Assembly: GCF_012273015.1 (NCBI RefSeq)
Contig: NZ_CP050954.1
Coordinates: 4,008,001 to 4,072,000 of the forward strand
From: Hymenobacter sp. BT18
Lineage (GTDB): Bacteria; Bacteroidota; Bacteroidia; Cytophagales; Hymenobacteraceae
Direction of reading: 5' to 3'
Length of the DNA: 64,000 nucleotides
The notes beneath the pieces were generated by a model. The model was not told the DNA's origin. It did not search any database and worked only from the letters and a program-made list of their open reading frames with translations. This document shows, one piece after another, positions 8,853 to 16,976 of this stretch (the first letter of the stretch is position 1; every line of letters begins with the position of its first letter). Both the position numbers and the translations under genes were made by a program.

Positions 8853-9461
8853 TTAAGCCGCTGCCAGTTGGCCCGGGCTTAGCTGGGTGTAGGCCGCCCG
8901 CTGCCGGCAGTAAGCCCAGTACAGCAAGCCCGCCAGCACTAGCAGCATAGCCGCGACAAAAGCCGGCACCAGATAAAGCGTGGGGCCGGCCGTGCGCAGT
9001 CCAATCACCAAACAGCCCACCGAAATTACCCCCGCCAGCACAGCGTAGGCGCGGGTATTGTAAAACCAGGCGTACGGAAAGAAATGCGCGCCCGTGATGA
9101 TGCCGTACGTCATGATAAAATACGCCGGGTACTTGCTGAAGATGAAGATCAGAAACGGGAAGTAGAAGAGCTGGGCAATGTTCAGCCACAAACCCAGGGG
9201 CTGCAAAGGGTTGTGCGGCAGCTTCCAGTTGGTGCGCAGGAGCCGGGAAAGCAGCCAGGCCAGCGGCAGCGTGAGGGGGCCAACAAAAAAGGTGATAAGC
9301 CCCTTTTGCGCTACCGGGCCGGGCAGCAGCCACACCCCCGTAATAGCCACCCACACGGCACTGGCCGCCAGGATGAAGTCGAGGCCATTTTTGGCTTTCA
9401 CCGATACTTCGAGCCGCAGCACGGCAAATTCGTGCTCGAAAGGAGTAGCGTAGTTTTCCAT
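8853..9461 (-). CDS. Integral membrane protein, unknown function, first gene of the LytTR operon
   Basis: A 202-residue protein with about six hydrophobic segments (for example LDFILAASAVWVAITGVWLL, then LITFFVGPLTLPLAWLLSRL, and YAVLAGVISVGCLVIGL). The start ATG at 9459-9461 gives the N-terminus MENYATPFEHEFAVLRLEV. The longer open frame upstream of it is low-complexity antisense of the neighbouring hydrolase gene. It resembles uncharacterised small Bacteroidota membrane proteins, possibly of a DUF7010-like family; I am not sure of that. Its stop lies 3 nt before the kinase start. It may be a sensory partner of the kinase; this is inference from position only. Confidence 0.75.
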   Translation of the reverse strand: MENYATPFEHEFAVLRLEVSVKAKNGLDFILAASAVWVAITGVWLLPGPVAQKGLITFFVGPLTLPLAWLLSRLLRTNWKLPHNPLQPLGLWLNIAQLFYFPFLIFIFSKYPAYFIMTYGIITGAHFFPYAWFYNTRAYAVLAGVISVGCLVIGLRTAGPTLYLVPAFVAAMLLVLAGLLYWAYCRQRAAYTQLSPGQLAAA

Positions 9462-9514
9462 AACGTAGGCGCTGGGGTTTTTTAAGCAGAGAAAACGATT
9501 CGACCAAACGAGGA

Positions 9515-9544
9515 CATTGCTGGCCTGCGGCCAGGCCAGCAATG
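9515..9544. terminator. Perfect 13-bp-arm hairpin downstream of the alpha/beta hydrolase
   Basis: CATTGCTGGCCTG (9515-9527), loop CGGC, CAGGCCAGCAATG (9532-9544). It lies 15 bases after the hydrolase stop codon (minus strand) and before the start of the membrane-protein operon. There is no clear T-run on either side, so termination is likely but not certain. Confidence 0.5.
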
Positions 9545-9559
9545 CCGCAAGATGGCGAG

Positions 9560-10516
9560 TTACTTTTTTGCTACCGCCTGCTCCCGCAGAAACGCGTCGG
9601 CCTGTTGGAAAAACCACTGCGTATCGTCGTACATAAGAAAGTGCTTGCCGGCCTCCGACATTTCCACGCGGTGCCGGGGTAACTGGGCGTATTGCTGCTC
9701 GAAAATAGCGCGGGTGCTTTCTTTGGTCGAGCCATAGGCCTGGTAGGCAGCCCAGGCCCCCAGCACCAGCACGGGCTGCTGAATGCGCGCTACCTCGGGG
9801 CGCAGGTCGGTGGTGTACATGTCGTACATGGCCTGGGCCACGGTAGCGGGGTCGGAGGCCAGGCCCCAGCGCGTTACCTGGGTAATGCGGGCCGTGTCCG
9901 TAACAAGGCCGCTCACCATCTGGCGCTGCTGGGCAGGCTGGGCCTTGCTCTTGCTCATCTGCTGGCGCATGCCCTCGGCCATGGGGCGCACCATCTCTAC
10001 CGTGGCGGCCGGGTTCTGCACAGCGCCGATAAACGGCAGCGAATCGACAATAACCAGGGGGCCGACGGCTTCCGGGCGGGTGCTGCTCATCCAAAGGGCT
10101 ACGAACCCACCCAGGCTGTGCCCCACTACGGTGGGCTTGGTAAGCTTTTGGGTTTGGATGTAGGTCAGGAGCTGGTCGCGCACGTTCTGCAGCAGCTGGC
10201 TGGTGCTGGCCGGCGCCGCCGTGCCCCCAAAGCCCGCCAGCGACACAATGTGGCACTGGTACTGCTTCTGGTAGTGAGCCACGGTTTCGTCCCACACCGC
10301 GCCGGGACAGGTCAGGCCCGGAATCAGGAGCATGGGCTGGCCTTTGCCCACCACGCGCACCGTAAAGCCAGGGTGCGCAGCGGGATTATCGGGCGTGGCG
10401 GTGGCTTGCTCGGATGTGAAATGCAAGGCAGCCGCGGCGGAGTTCGGGGCACTGAAAGCAGCACCGGCCAGCAGGAGGGCGGCGCAAACAGGGCGGAGGG
10501 CAGTGGTAAGTTTCAT
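9560..10516 (-). CDS. Secreted alpha/beta hydrolase
   Basis: A 318-residue alpha/beta-hydrolase-fold protein with a signal peptide (MKLTTALRPVCAALLLAGAA). Seen: an oxyanion-loop region at LLIPGLTCPGAVWDE, the nucleophile elbow VVGHSLGGFVAL (Ser about residue 135), and a C-terminal His in EAGKHFLMYDD. The closest general class is the esterase/lipase or haloperoxidase-like hydrolases; the substrate is unknown. The start at 10514-10516 was chosen because the signal peptide begins there. The gene is preceded by a 380-base intergenic stretch (10517-10895) that holds a long palindromic repeat and a short terminator and no gene. Confidence 0.88.
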   Translation of the reverse strand: MKLTTALRPVCAALLLAGAAFSAPNSAAAALHFTSEQATATPDNPAAHPGFTVRVVGKGQPMLLIPGLTCPGAVWDETVAHYQKQYQCHIVSLAGFGGTAAPASTSQLLQNVRDQLLTYIQTQKLTKPTVVGHSLGGFVALWMSSTRPEAVGPLVIVDSLPFIGAVQNPAATVEMVRPMAEGMRQQMSKSKAQPAQQRQMVSGLVTDTARITQVTRWGLASDPATVAQAMYDMYTTDLRPEVARIQQPVLVLGAWAAYQAYGSTKESTRAIFEQQYAQLPRHRVEMSEAGKHFLMYDDTQWFFQQADAFLREQAVAKK

Positions 10517-10700
10517 AGGAAGTAGGGCGTTGTGGCTGATTGATAAATCAAACCTAGCACCCCGGCCCTCCTGCCTGAAACTACTTTTCCACGAACGGTA
10601 AATACCCCGGCCGAACTGCCGAAAAGCCCCGGCGAACGGCACCACGGATTCGCGCGGATTTTTCGGATTCCGCGGATTTTGGGGACGATGCGCTTTATCC

Positions 10701-10794
10701 GTCTGTCATCCTGAGCGTAGCGAAGGACCTTATCACGCCTGAACGAAACTGTTCTAACGTGATAAGGTCCTTCGCTACGCTCAGGATGACAGAC
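10701..10794. repeat. Long palindromic repeat, copy 1 (37-bp perfect arms)
   Basis: The left arm 10701-10737 (GTCTGTCATCCTGAGCGTAG...) and right arm 10758-10794 are perfect reverse complements over 37 bases, with a 20-base loop. A second, diverged copy lies at 49896-49984. It sits in the non-coding space between two minus-strand genes. No open reading frame or target-site duplication is evident. It looks like a REP/MITE-type dispersed element. Confidence 0.85.
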
Positions 10795-10804
10795 AACAAA
10801 AAGG

Positions 10805-10821
10805 CCTCGCACCATGCGAGG
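10805..10821 (-). terminator. Short hairpin terminator
   Basis: CCTCGCA (10805-10811), loop CCA, TGCGAGG (10815-10821). On the minus strand it is followed by CCTTTTTG. It lies about 75 bases beyond the stop codon of the 107-residue gene at 10896-11219 and may end its transcript; a weaker T-rich side also exists on the plus strand. Confidence 0.6.
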
Positions 10822-10895
10822 TTTCTTTATTGAACGACAATTGCCCCCGAAATCCGGGGAATCCGAAGCCGCCGCCGGATGCGTGTCTCCGATGT

Positions 10896-11219
10896 CTAGA
10901 TGATGTTGCGCAGGTCGTTGCGCAGGTTTTCAATGCCCTGCCAGATTTCTTCCCAGGTCGAGCGGTCGGTGGGCGAGGCGCTGTCCTTGGCGGGAGCATC
11001 AGCCGCGGCGGGGCCCAGGCGCTCCAGGAGCCCGGCGCGCTTTACTTCCAGCGCCGCAATGTGCTCGTGGTAGGTGTGCGGGGAGTTGGCGGTGGTGGTG
11101 TGGGCCCGGTTGCGCAGGGTCTTGATTTTTTCGTCCAGCTCAGTAAGTGCCTGGCGAAGGTGGGCATCGGAAAGGTTTTCCGGTACGCGCACGTGCTGGG
11201 GGGAGGGAGTATGCGACAT
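10896..11219 (-). CDS. Small helical protein, unknown function
   Basis: A 107-residue hydrophilic protein starting MSHTPSPQHVRVPENLSD (ATG at 11217-11219). Residues 18-60 are strongly heptad-like (LRQALTELDEKIKTLRNRA, then EHIAALEVKRAGLLERL), suggesting a coiled coil or helical hairpin. The C-terminus (WEEIWQGIENLRNDLRNII) is an amphipathic helix. There is no signal peptide. It resembles small coiled-coil proteins of the DUF4404 kind, but that is a guess. The upstream extension to 11315 lacks conserved features and is not taken. Confidence 0.65.
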   Translation of the reverse strand: MSHTPSPQHVRVPENLSDAHLRQALTELDEKIKTLRNRAHTTTANSPHTYHEHIAALEVKRAGLLERLGPAAADAPAKDSASPTDRSTWEEIWQGIENLRNDLRNII

Positions 11220-11410
11220 AGGGTGAAGGAGTTGAGCGGAATGGCGCCGCGGGTAAGTAAGCGGGATACTCAAACTACTGTTTTTCGCCGGGAAAGGATA
11301 CCGGAATGTTACCAACCTCCCCGCAACACAACCATAACGTAGCGGTGAAGCACCGCGCTCGGGGGGCGCCTACTTTTGCCTTCGTCCAACGCGCTACCTA
11401 GCCTGGCCTT

Positions 11411-11860
11411 ATGAAACAGCTGCTACTTACGTTCCTGCTGAGTACTACGATTTTTGCCGCCCGGGCGCAGCAGCCCAGCCCCCTGGCGCTGGTCACCCCC
11501 GCCACCGAGCCCGGCTCGGCCGCCGCCCGGCCCGCTGCTCCTAAAGTATACGTGCTGGCCGAGGAAATGCCAGCCTTCAAAGGGGGCGAAAAAGCCCTGC
11601 TGCTCTTCATGCGCGAAAAGGTGCAGTACCCGGCCGAGGCGCTGCAGCAGAATATTTCGGGCAAAGTGTACGTGCGCTTCGTGGTAGACGAGCAAGGCCG
11701 CATCCGCGACGCCGAGGTAGTGAAGGGCCTGGGCCACGGCCTCGACCAGGAAGCCCTGCGCCTGGTGCGCATCATGCCCTGGTGGACGCCCGGCCGCGTG
11801 CAAGGCCAGCCCGTGCGCGTGTACTACACCCTGCCAGTAGCCTTTCGCACGGTGGATTAA
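11411..11860 (+). CDS. Periplasmic TonB C-terminal domain protein
   Basis: A 149-residue protein with a signal peptide (MKQLLLTFLLSTTIFAARAQ) and a TonB C-terminal domain: MPAFKGGEKALLLFM, then YPAEALQQNISGKVYVRFVV, and a C-terminal GRVQGQPVRVYYTLPV strand. Unlike a true energy-transducing TonB it has a cleavable signal rather than a membrane anchor, and no long Pro-rich spacer. Such stand-alone domains are common in Bacteroidota, and their role in energising outer-membrane receptors is unproven. Its stop overlaps by three bases the stop of the convergent gene at 11857-12411. Confidence 0.85.
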   Translation: MKQLLLTFLLSTTIFAARAQQPSPLALVTPATEPGSAAARPAAPKVYVLAEEMPAFKGGEKALLLFMREKVQYPAEALQQNISGKVYVRFVVDEQGRIRDAEVVKGLGHGLDQEALRLVRIMPWWTPGRVQGQPVRVYYTLPVAFRTVD

Positions 11861-12411
11861 GTATTGAACTGAAGGGGCACACCCAGCTCCCGGGCCAGGG
11901 GGGCGGCGGCCGACTGGTACAGCTGGCTGAGCACCTCATTGATAGCCGGGGCTAGCTCCACGTGGTAGTCTTCGTGCAGCTTGTAGGCCAGCCGCAGGGT
12001 GTCATGGGTGCGGCGGGCCAGGTGCTGCAGCAGGGGTTGGGTGGGGCCGTGCAGGCGGCTCACGGCTTCGGGCTGGTGGCGGAAGACGTTGCCGAGCAGG
12101 CGCAAACTCAACTCAATTTCGCCCAGCAGGTCGTCGGTGATTTTGGTGTGGTAGGTGAGGCGCTGCTGGAGCTGGCGCACAATGTGCAGCAGGTCGTTGG
12201 GGGTTTGGTGGTAGCCGCGCACGGGGTCGTCTACCTGCTGCCGCAGGCGGTGGCGACGCTGCTCCAGGGCATCGTCACCTTCCAGCAGCCGGAAGCTGAG
12301 CTGCTCTACCAGCACGGCATCCTGGGCCACGAGGCGGGCCAGCAGCTGGTCTTTTTCTTTCTGAGGAAGGCTGAAAAGGGCTTTGCGAAGGTCGGGGGAG
12401 AGGGCCGGCAT
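11857..12411 (-). CDS. Helical cytoplasmic protein, unknown function
   Basis: A 184-residue protein without signal peptide, starting MPALSPDLRKALFSLPQKEK (ATG at 12409-12411). It is almost entirely alpha-helical, rich in Leu/Gln/Arg, with coiled-coil stretches (NDLLHIVRQLQQRLTYHTKI). The segment SLPQKEKDQLLARLVAQDAV resembles short helical repeats seen in uncharacterised cytophagal proteins. It begins 16 nt after the symporter stop codon, so the two are probably co-transcribed. I do not recognise a function. Confidence 0.65.
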   Translation of the reverse strand: MPALSPDLRKALFSLPQKEKDQLLARLVAQDAVLVEQLSFRLLEGDDALEQRRHRLRQQVDDPVRGYHQTPNDLLHIVRQLQQRLTYHTKITDDLLGEIELSLRLLGNVFRHQPEAVSRLHGPTQPLLQHLARRTHDTLRLAYKLHEDYHVELAPAINEVLSQLYQSAAAPLARELGVPLQFNT

Positions 12412-12427
12412 AGGTGTGATAACAACG

Positions 12428-13705
12428 TTAGCGAACTTCTGATTCCGCCTGAACCAGCCCCAGTAGCGCGGCCCGGTTTTTTTCTTCGTCAAACGCCCCT
12501 TCGCTCTTGGCCACCACCACCGTCGCCACCGCGTTGCCGATGATGTTGGTAATAGCCCGGGCCTCGCTCATAAACCTGTCTACGCCCAGCAGCAGGGCCA
12601 TGCCCTCTACCGGAATAACTTTGGTGGCCGCAAGCGTGGACGCCAGCACGATAAAGCCCGAGCCCGTGACACCGGCCGCGCCCTTACTCGTGAGCATGAG
12701 AATACCGATGATGGTGAGCTGCTGCCCCAGCGTGAGCGGCACCCCAAACGCCTGCGCCAGGAAAATGCTGGCAATGCTGAGGTAAATAGTGGTGCCATCG
12801 AGGTTAAAGGAGTAGCCCGTGGGCACCACCAGCCCCACCACCGGCCGGGCGCAGCCAAAGGCCTCCAGCTTGTCCATCAGCCGCGGCAGCGCCGACTCCG
12901 ACGAGGACGTGCCCAGCACAATCAGCAGCTCCTCTTTGATAAAGCCCAGCAGCCGCCACAGGCTGAACCCGTAGTAGCGCGCCACCGCGCCCAGCACCCC
13001 AAATATGAACAGGGCCATGGTGCCGTACACCGTGAGCATGAGCTTGCCCAGCGGCAGCAGCGTATCGAGGCCGTACTTGCCAATGGTAAAGGCCATGCCC
13101 CCGAAGGCGCCGAGCGGGGCCAGCTTCATCACCATGCCCAGCACCGCGAAAAACACGTGGCTGAGCTTTTCAAAGGTGCTGATGAGCGGGCCGCTCACCG
13201 TGGGCGCTACGCGGGTGAGGGCCAGCCCAAACAGCACGGCCACCAGCAGCACCTGCAGCACGTCGCCCTGGGCAAAGGCCCCCACGAAGCTCTCCGGAAT
13301 GATGTGGGTAAAGAAGGCTACCCAGTCCATGTGGGCCGCCTTCTCGGCGTACTGCTGGGTTTCAGCGGCCTTGGCCGCCACACCCCGCGTATCGATGCCC
13401 GCGCCGGGCCGGGCCAGGTTGGCGGCGGCTACGCCAATGAGCAGAGCAAAGGTGGTAATGAGCTCGAAGTACAGCAGGGCCTTGCCGCCCACACGCCCTA
13501 CCTTCTTCAGGCTGCCCATGGAGCCGATGCCCAATACCACCGTCAGGAAGATGATGGGCGCAATCAGCATCTTGATGAGGCCGATGAACACGTCGCCGAG
13601 GGGCTTGAGGGCCGCGCCTACGGCCGGAAACAACGCGCCTACTGCTATGCCCAGCGCAATGGCCGTGAGTACCTGAAACGTGAGGTTGCGAAAGAGTTTG
13701 GGCAT
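12428..13705 (-). CDS. dctA: DctA-type dicarboxylate/cation symporter
   Basis: A 425-residue inner-membrane transporter of the DAACS family (glutamate/C4-dicarboxylate:cation symporters). Seen: hairpin 1 Ser-rich motif [11 protein letters not shown], transmembrane 7 motif [12 protein letters not shown], hairpin 2 [17 protein letters not shown], and transmembrane 8 motif [18 protein letters not shown]. The Arg in RFMSEAR is characteristic of dicarboxylate (DctA) rather than neutral amino-acid members, so succinate, fumarate or malate uptake is likely. The ATG at 13703-13705 is preferred; a TTG at 13720 would add five residues. It probably forms an operon with the helical protein 16 nt downstream. 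Confidence 0.92.
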   Translation of the reverse strand: MPKLFRNLTFQVLTAIALGIAVGALFPAVGAALKPLGDVFIGLIKMLIAPIIFLTVVLGIGSMGSLKKVGRVGGKALLYFELITTFALLIGVAAANLARPGAGIDTRGVAAKAAETQQYAEKAAHMDWVAFFTHIIPESFVGAFAQGDVLQVLLVAVLFGLALTRVAPTVSGPLISTFEKLSHVFFAVLGMVMKLAPLGAFGGMAFTIGKYGLDTLLPLGKLMLTVYGTMALFIFGVLGAVARYYGFSLWRLLGFIKEELLIVLGTSSSESALPRLMDKLEAFGCARPVVGLVVPTGYSFNLDGTTIYLSIASIFLAQAFGVPLTLGQQLTIIGILMLTSKGAAGVTGSGFIVLASTLAATKVIPVEGMALLLGVDRFMSEARAITNIIGNAVATVVVAKSEGAFDEEKNRAALLGLVQAESEVR

Positions 13706-14188
13706 ACTGAAACCGGCCAATTAGTCCCGTAAGGTAGCTACTTGCCGCTACACCCGCCGGGCTACCGAGCTTACTCCTTATCCGTCCTGGGTATTCAACC
13801 GGGATACTTCCGCCAGCACCCCCAAGTAGTACTATCCTGTGATGAAAGCCTGCTCTGAAGCCCACCAGGATTCGTTGTTCCTTCGATGTAGGTTCGATGG
13901 AGCATAAGCTTCGATGCAGATACGAAGGCGCGTTAGTTGGACGATACAAAGAAGCTTTGCCAGCAACCCACCGGTAAGCCGGGTTACCGACAAGCTGGCT
14001 AGACTACGCATTTGTACCGGCAGAACGACGTAGAGACGCGACACTTCGCGTCTCCTCATTGAATGACCCGGAGCCGCTTAGCCTACAAAACGTCAGCAAC
14101 GACGAGACGCGAAGTGTCGCTGTTCTACGGAATCAGGAAAATAAAAAAGCCCTGCCGGAATGGCAGGGCTTTCGATGGTAGCCTGCTG
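13706..14188. repeat. Intergenic region with nested inverted repeats
   Basis: No gene is recognised in these 480 bases. They hold a hairpin GAGACGCGA (14033-14041) / TCGCGTCTC (14046-14054). The 17-mer GCGACACTTCGCGTCTC (14038-14054) is repeated in inverted orientation at 14104-14120, so the first hairpin can refold with the distal arm. A terminator follows at 14146-14172. The rest (13730-14020) shows no gene or clear motif. Confidence 0.7.
14146..14172 (-). terminator. Strong terminator of the sorbosone-dehydrogenase-like gene
   Basis: AAAGCCCTGCC (14146-14156), loop GGAAT, GGCAGGGCTTT (14162-14172). On the minus strand the stem is followed by TTTTTTAT, 17 bases after the stop codon of the gene at 14189. 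The plus-strand side also ends in TTT, so it may be bidirectional. Confidence 0.88.
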
Positions 14189-15409
14189 CTACCCCTTCTT
14201 CTTACCCGGCTTGGCGTCCTTGCCGCCGGCGTAGGCCACGCGGTAAATCACGCCGTTGGCGTCGTCGGTGATGAGCAGGGAGCCGTCGGTGTGCTGGGTG
14301 ATGCCGCACACCCGGCCGAAGTGGGCCTTGTTGTTATCCACCAGGAAGCCGGTCAGAAAATCCTCGATGCCGGTGGCCTGGCCCTGCTCGTTGTAGCGCA
14401 CCCGCACCACGCGGTAGCCGCTGGGCTGGGCGCGGTTCCAGGAGCCGTGCATGGTCACGAAGGCGTCGCGCTGGTACTCCTTGGGGAACTGGCCACCGGT
14501 GTAAAACACCATATCCAGCGGGGCCGCGTGGGCGGCGTAGAGCTGCACAGGCTTCACGGTGCGGGCGGCGTATTGCTGGGGCGTTTCGCCGGCGGGCTGG
14601 GGGTGAGGCGGGATTTTGCCGTCGGCGTACACGTAGGGCCAGCCGTAGTCGGCGCCTTCCTTGATTTCGTTGAGTTCCTCGCGCTGGTCCTCGTCGCCCA
14701 GCCAGTCGATGCCGTGGTCGAAGCCCCAGAGCTGCTTGGTAGCGGGGTGCCAGTCGAAGCCGATGGTGTTGCGCAGGCCCTTGGCCACTACACGGCGGCC
14801 CGAGCCATCGGTATTGATTTGCAGGAGCGTGGCCTGCTCCTTGTTGCGCTCATCGCAAGCGTTGCAGGTGCTGCCCACCGAGAGGTAGAGCTTGCCATCT
14901 GGCCCGAAGTGCATGGTGCGGTTGGGGTGCTGGCCGGCGTCGGGTAGGTCCGAGTACAGGGTTTTCAGCTCGCCCAGGGTGCCATCGGCCTTGATGTCGG
15001 CCACCAGCAGCTCCCGGATGGTGGTCAGGTAGAGCTTGCTGCCCTGCAAAGCCAAGCCGTGCAGGTCGGGACGGCGGGCTACTTCGCGCGTTACGTCGGC
15101 TTTGCCGTCCTTGTTCGTGTCGCGCAGCAGGGTGATGGTGCCCTTGGTGCGGTCGGAGAAATACACGTCGCCATTGGGGGCTACCGTGAGCATGCGCGGG
15201 TTGCCGGTTTTCTCGGCAAACTTGCTCACCGTGAAGCCGGCCGGGGCTTTCAACTGGCTTACGCGGGCATCGGTGGCCTCTACCTGCTGGGGCTTAAACA
15301 CGTTCACGGCGTAGCCGTCTTTCACGCTTTGCTGGTAGTCGTTTTGGGCCAGGGCCGCGGTAGCGGAAAGCAGGCCCGCTGCTAAGAGGGAATGTCGGAG
15401 GAAGTGCAT
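14189..15409 (-). CDS. Secreted sorbosone-dehydrogenase-like / PQQ-dependent sugar dehydrogenase-fold protein
   Basis: A 406-residue protein with a signal peptide (MHFLRHSLLAAGLLSATAAL, cleavage near AQN). The rest is a six-bladed beta-propeller of the GDH/L-sorbosone dehydrogenase family: PRMLTVAPNGDVYFSDRTKG, NRTMHFGPDGKLYLSVGS, a CNAC pair in the central blade, FDHGIDWLGDEDQREELNEI (a calcium-site-like acidic stretch), and GSLLITDDANGVIYRV as the last blade. Homologues oxidise sugars or aldehydes in the periplasm with PQQ, but many Bacteroidota members are uncharacterised and PQQ binding cannot be confirmed here. It is a single-gene unit ending in a strong terminator. Confidence 0.87.
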   Translation of the reverse strand: MHFLRHSLLAAGLLSATAALAQNDYQQSVKDGYAVNVFKPQQVEATDARVSQLKAPAGFTVSKFAEKTGNPRMLTVAPNGDVYFSDRTKGTITLLRDTNKDGKADVTREVARRPDLHGLALQGSKLYLTTIRELLVADIKADGTLGELKTLYSDLPDAGQHPNRTMHFGPDGKLYLSVGSTCNACDERNKEQATLLQINTDGSGRRVVAKGLRNTIGFDWHPATKQLWGFDHGIDWLGDEDQREELNEIKEGADYGWPYVYADGKIPPHPQPAGETPQQYAARTVKPVQLYAAHAAPLDMVFYTGGQFPKEYQRDAFVTMHGSWNRAQPSGYRVVRVRYNEQGQATGIEDFLTGFLVDNNKAHFGRVCGITQHTDGSLLITDDANGVIYRVAYAGGKDAKPGKKKG

Positions 15410-15506
15410 CGTTGAAGTGCTGAGGAGCTTTCTTCAACTGCGAACAAAGAGCTGGGGTTGCGTAGCAGGTCGGGTAAATGGTCTGTGCTGGGAGTGCGAG
15501 GCTGGG

Positions 15507-16074
15507 TCAGACGTGGGCTAGTTGCCGCAGCTTCAGCGTTACTAATAGGGCCAGGAAGAAAAAAGGGTATTTATATAGGAGGCAATAACAGTCGTCTGTG
15601 TTTAAATGCATAAATAGTTGTAGGATCGTGGCGTATATCTATCCAGTAACTGCATGAATTTTGTTGCAGGTAATCTATTACATGAATAAATGAGCTGTAC
15701 TTAGCCTTTCTTTCAAAATGTACTATCAAGCCCTTGTTATTCTTATCTGATAGCTGGCTTATAATGTTCTTTGTTCTGTGAACTTCAAAGAACTCATTCC
15801 ATAGATTGCCCGTGATGATTACTGTTTGCCAAGATTTAAAATACGCTAGTTGGTATTCAGACAAATAAGTTGGTGGTGCATATTTAGGAACTGTGAAATC
15901 GGATCCATAAAGAGAAGGAAAAGTGCTTGGTAATACATTAAAATAGGGTCGAGTAATTAAACTATTTCGCCACTCTACGCACCCCAGCCACAGCAGCCAA
16001 GCCAGGGCCAGCAAGCCCGGTGGGAAGAACAAGCGCCGACGGTGACGGCGCGGTAGATACAACGTATAAGACAT
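15507..16074 (-). pseudogene. Decayed paralogue B of a tandem pair (shortened and frameshifted)
   Basis: The open part runs from ATG 16072-16074 (or an ATG nine bases upstream) to a stop at 15571, about 167 residues: a basic N-terminus (LPRRHRRRLFFPPG), a transmembrane helix (LLALAWLLWLGC), then a soluble domain. After the stop, a different frame continues hydrophobic and ends PFFFLALLVTLKLRQLAHV at 15507. This matches the C-terminal helix of paralogue A (LLAVLKLRRLATR). A shift of one base near 15575-15605 would join the two parts, and about 45 codons present in A are missing. The gene is much poorer in GC than its neighbours. I do not recognise a family; two membrane anchors with a soluble domain between them can be seen. 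Confidence 0.65.
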
Positions 16075-16085
16075 GGTGGGCATAT

Positions 16086-16796
16086 TTACCGAGTAGCAAG
16101 CCGCCGCAGCTTCAGCACCGCCAGTAATACTATAAGTAGTAGCAGTAGGGTGGAAGTGCGCCAGGGGGCGTGGAAGAGTGGGTAAGAGCTGATTGAAGTT
16201 CTCCAGCCTCGCGAGTGTCGCCTAAGGGCATTCTCTGAGTATATGCTCAAACGACGCGTATAGCGCTGAAAAACGGGTACTACGTCCAGATCATTAGGAG
16301 AACGGCCATTGGTAAAGACATAAATGGCCTCGGGTTTATGGGTCCAGTCAACCTAAAATCTGAATATTTGGTATTCATCAAGCTGGTTGATAAACCGAAT
16401 AAAATTGCCGTAAGTAGCCGTTGGTAGGAAATACACGCGGTATTCGTATTTATTTCGAGTTGTTCTTAAATAATAGCTGGCTTCCCGGATCTGACGCAGG
16501 GTAAAATAATCGGCCCATAGATTGCCAACGAACGTGAAGGTTTGCCACTGTCGAAAGTTCTCTAATTGTAATTCTGAACTATAAATAGGAAAATAGGGTG
16601 GGGCTCCATAGTTATATTGTAGTGGAGTAGTTTTGAAAACAGGAAAAATGGGCAAGAGTATTTCCGTTTGTTTGTGCACATAGACTCTTGGCAGCATTAC
16701 GCACCCCAGCCACAGCAGCCACGCCAGCGCCAGCAAACCCGGTGGGAAGAATAAGTGCCGACGGTGGCGGCGCGGCAGATGCAGTGGATAAGGCAT
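16086..16796 (-). pseudogene. Decayed paralogue A of a tandem pair (in-frame TAG)
   Basis: Start MPYPLHLPRRHRRHLFFPPG (ATG at 16794-16796). The frame stops at a TAG (16353-16355) after DEYQIFRF, 147 residues in. The same frame then continues for 88 sense codons: VDWTHKPEAIYVFTNGR is homologous to paralogue B's DIRHDPTTIYAF, and it ends in a transmembrane helix with tail VLKLRRLATR and TAA at 16086-16088. A single base change would restore a 236-residue protein with two membrane anchors. Paralogue B starts at 16083 or 16074, immediately downstream. Either this is a nonsense mutant or, less likely, the TAG is read through. The N-terminal coding parts of A and B are nearly identical and the middles diverged, which suggests gene conversion or selection on the anchor. 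Confidence 0.7.
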
Positions 16797-16901
16797 AACA
16801 GCAGTCAAGTACAGAATAGCGCAACGGGTTACTATACGCTGTGGCTCCGGCTTTTCGTATGCCTGTTGCGAACGGCCCGCCAACATATCGTGGCCAGAAT
16901 A

Positions 16902-16917
16902 GTTAAGCTAGCTTAAC
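16902..16917. promoter_or_regulatory. Perfect 16-bp palindrome between divergent genes
   Basis: GTTAAGCTAGCTTAAC reads the same on both strands. It lies between the minus-strand paralogue A (start 16796) and the plus-strand GAF gene (start 16977), 59 bases before the latter. Its AT-rich perfect symmetry contrasts with the GC-rich surroundings and fits a dimeric repressor site, but no cognate regulator is adjacent. Confidence 0.4.
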
Positions 16918-16976
16918 AGTAGTACCTTGCCGGGCTTCTGTCTGCCTGACCTATCCGCTTTTGCCCTGTTGCCCTT

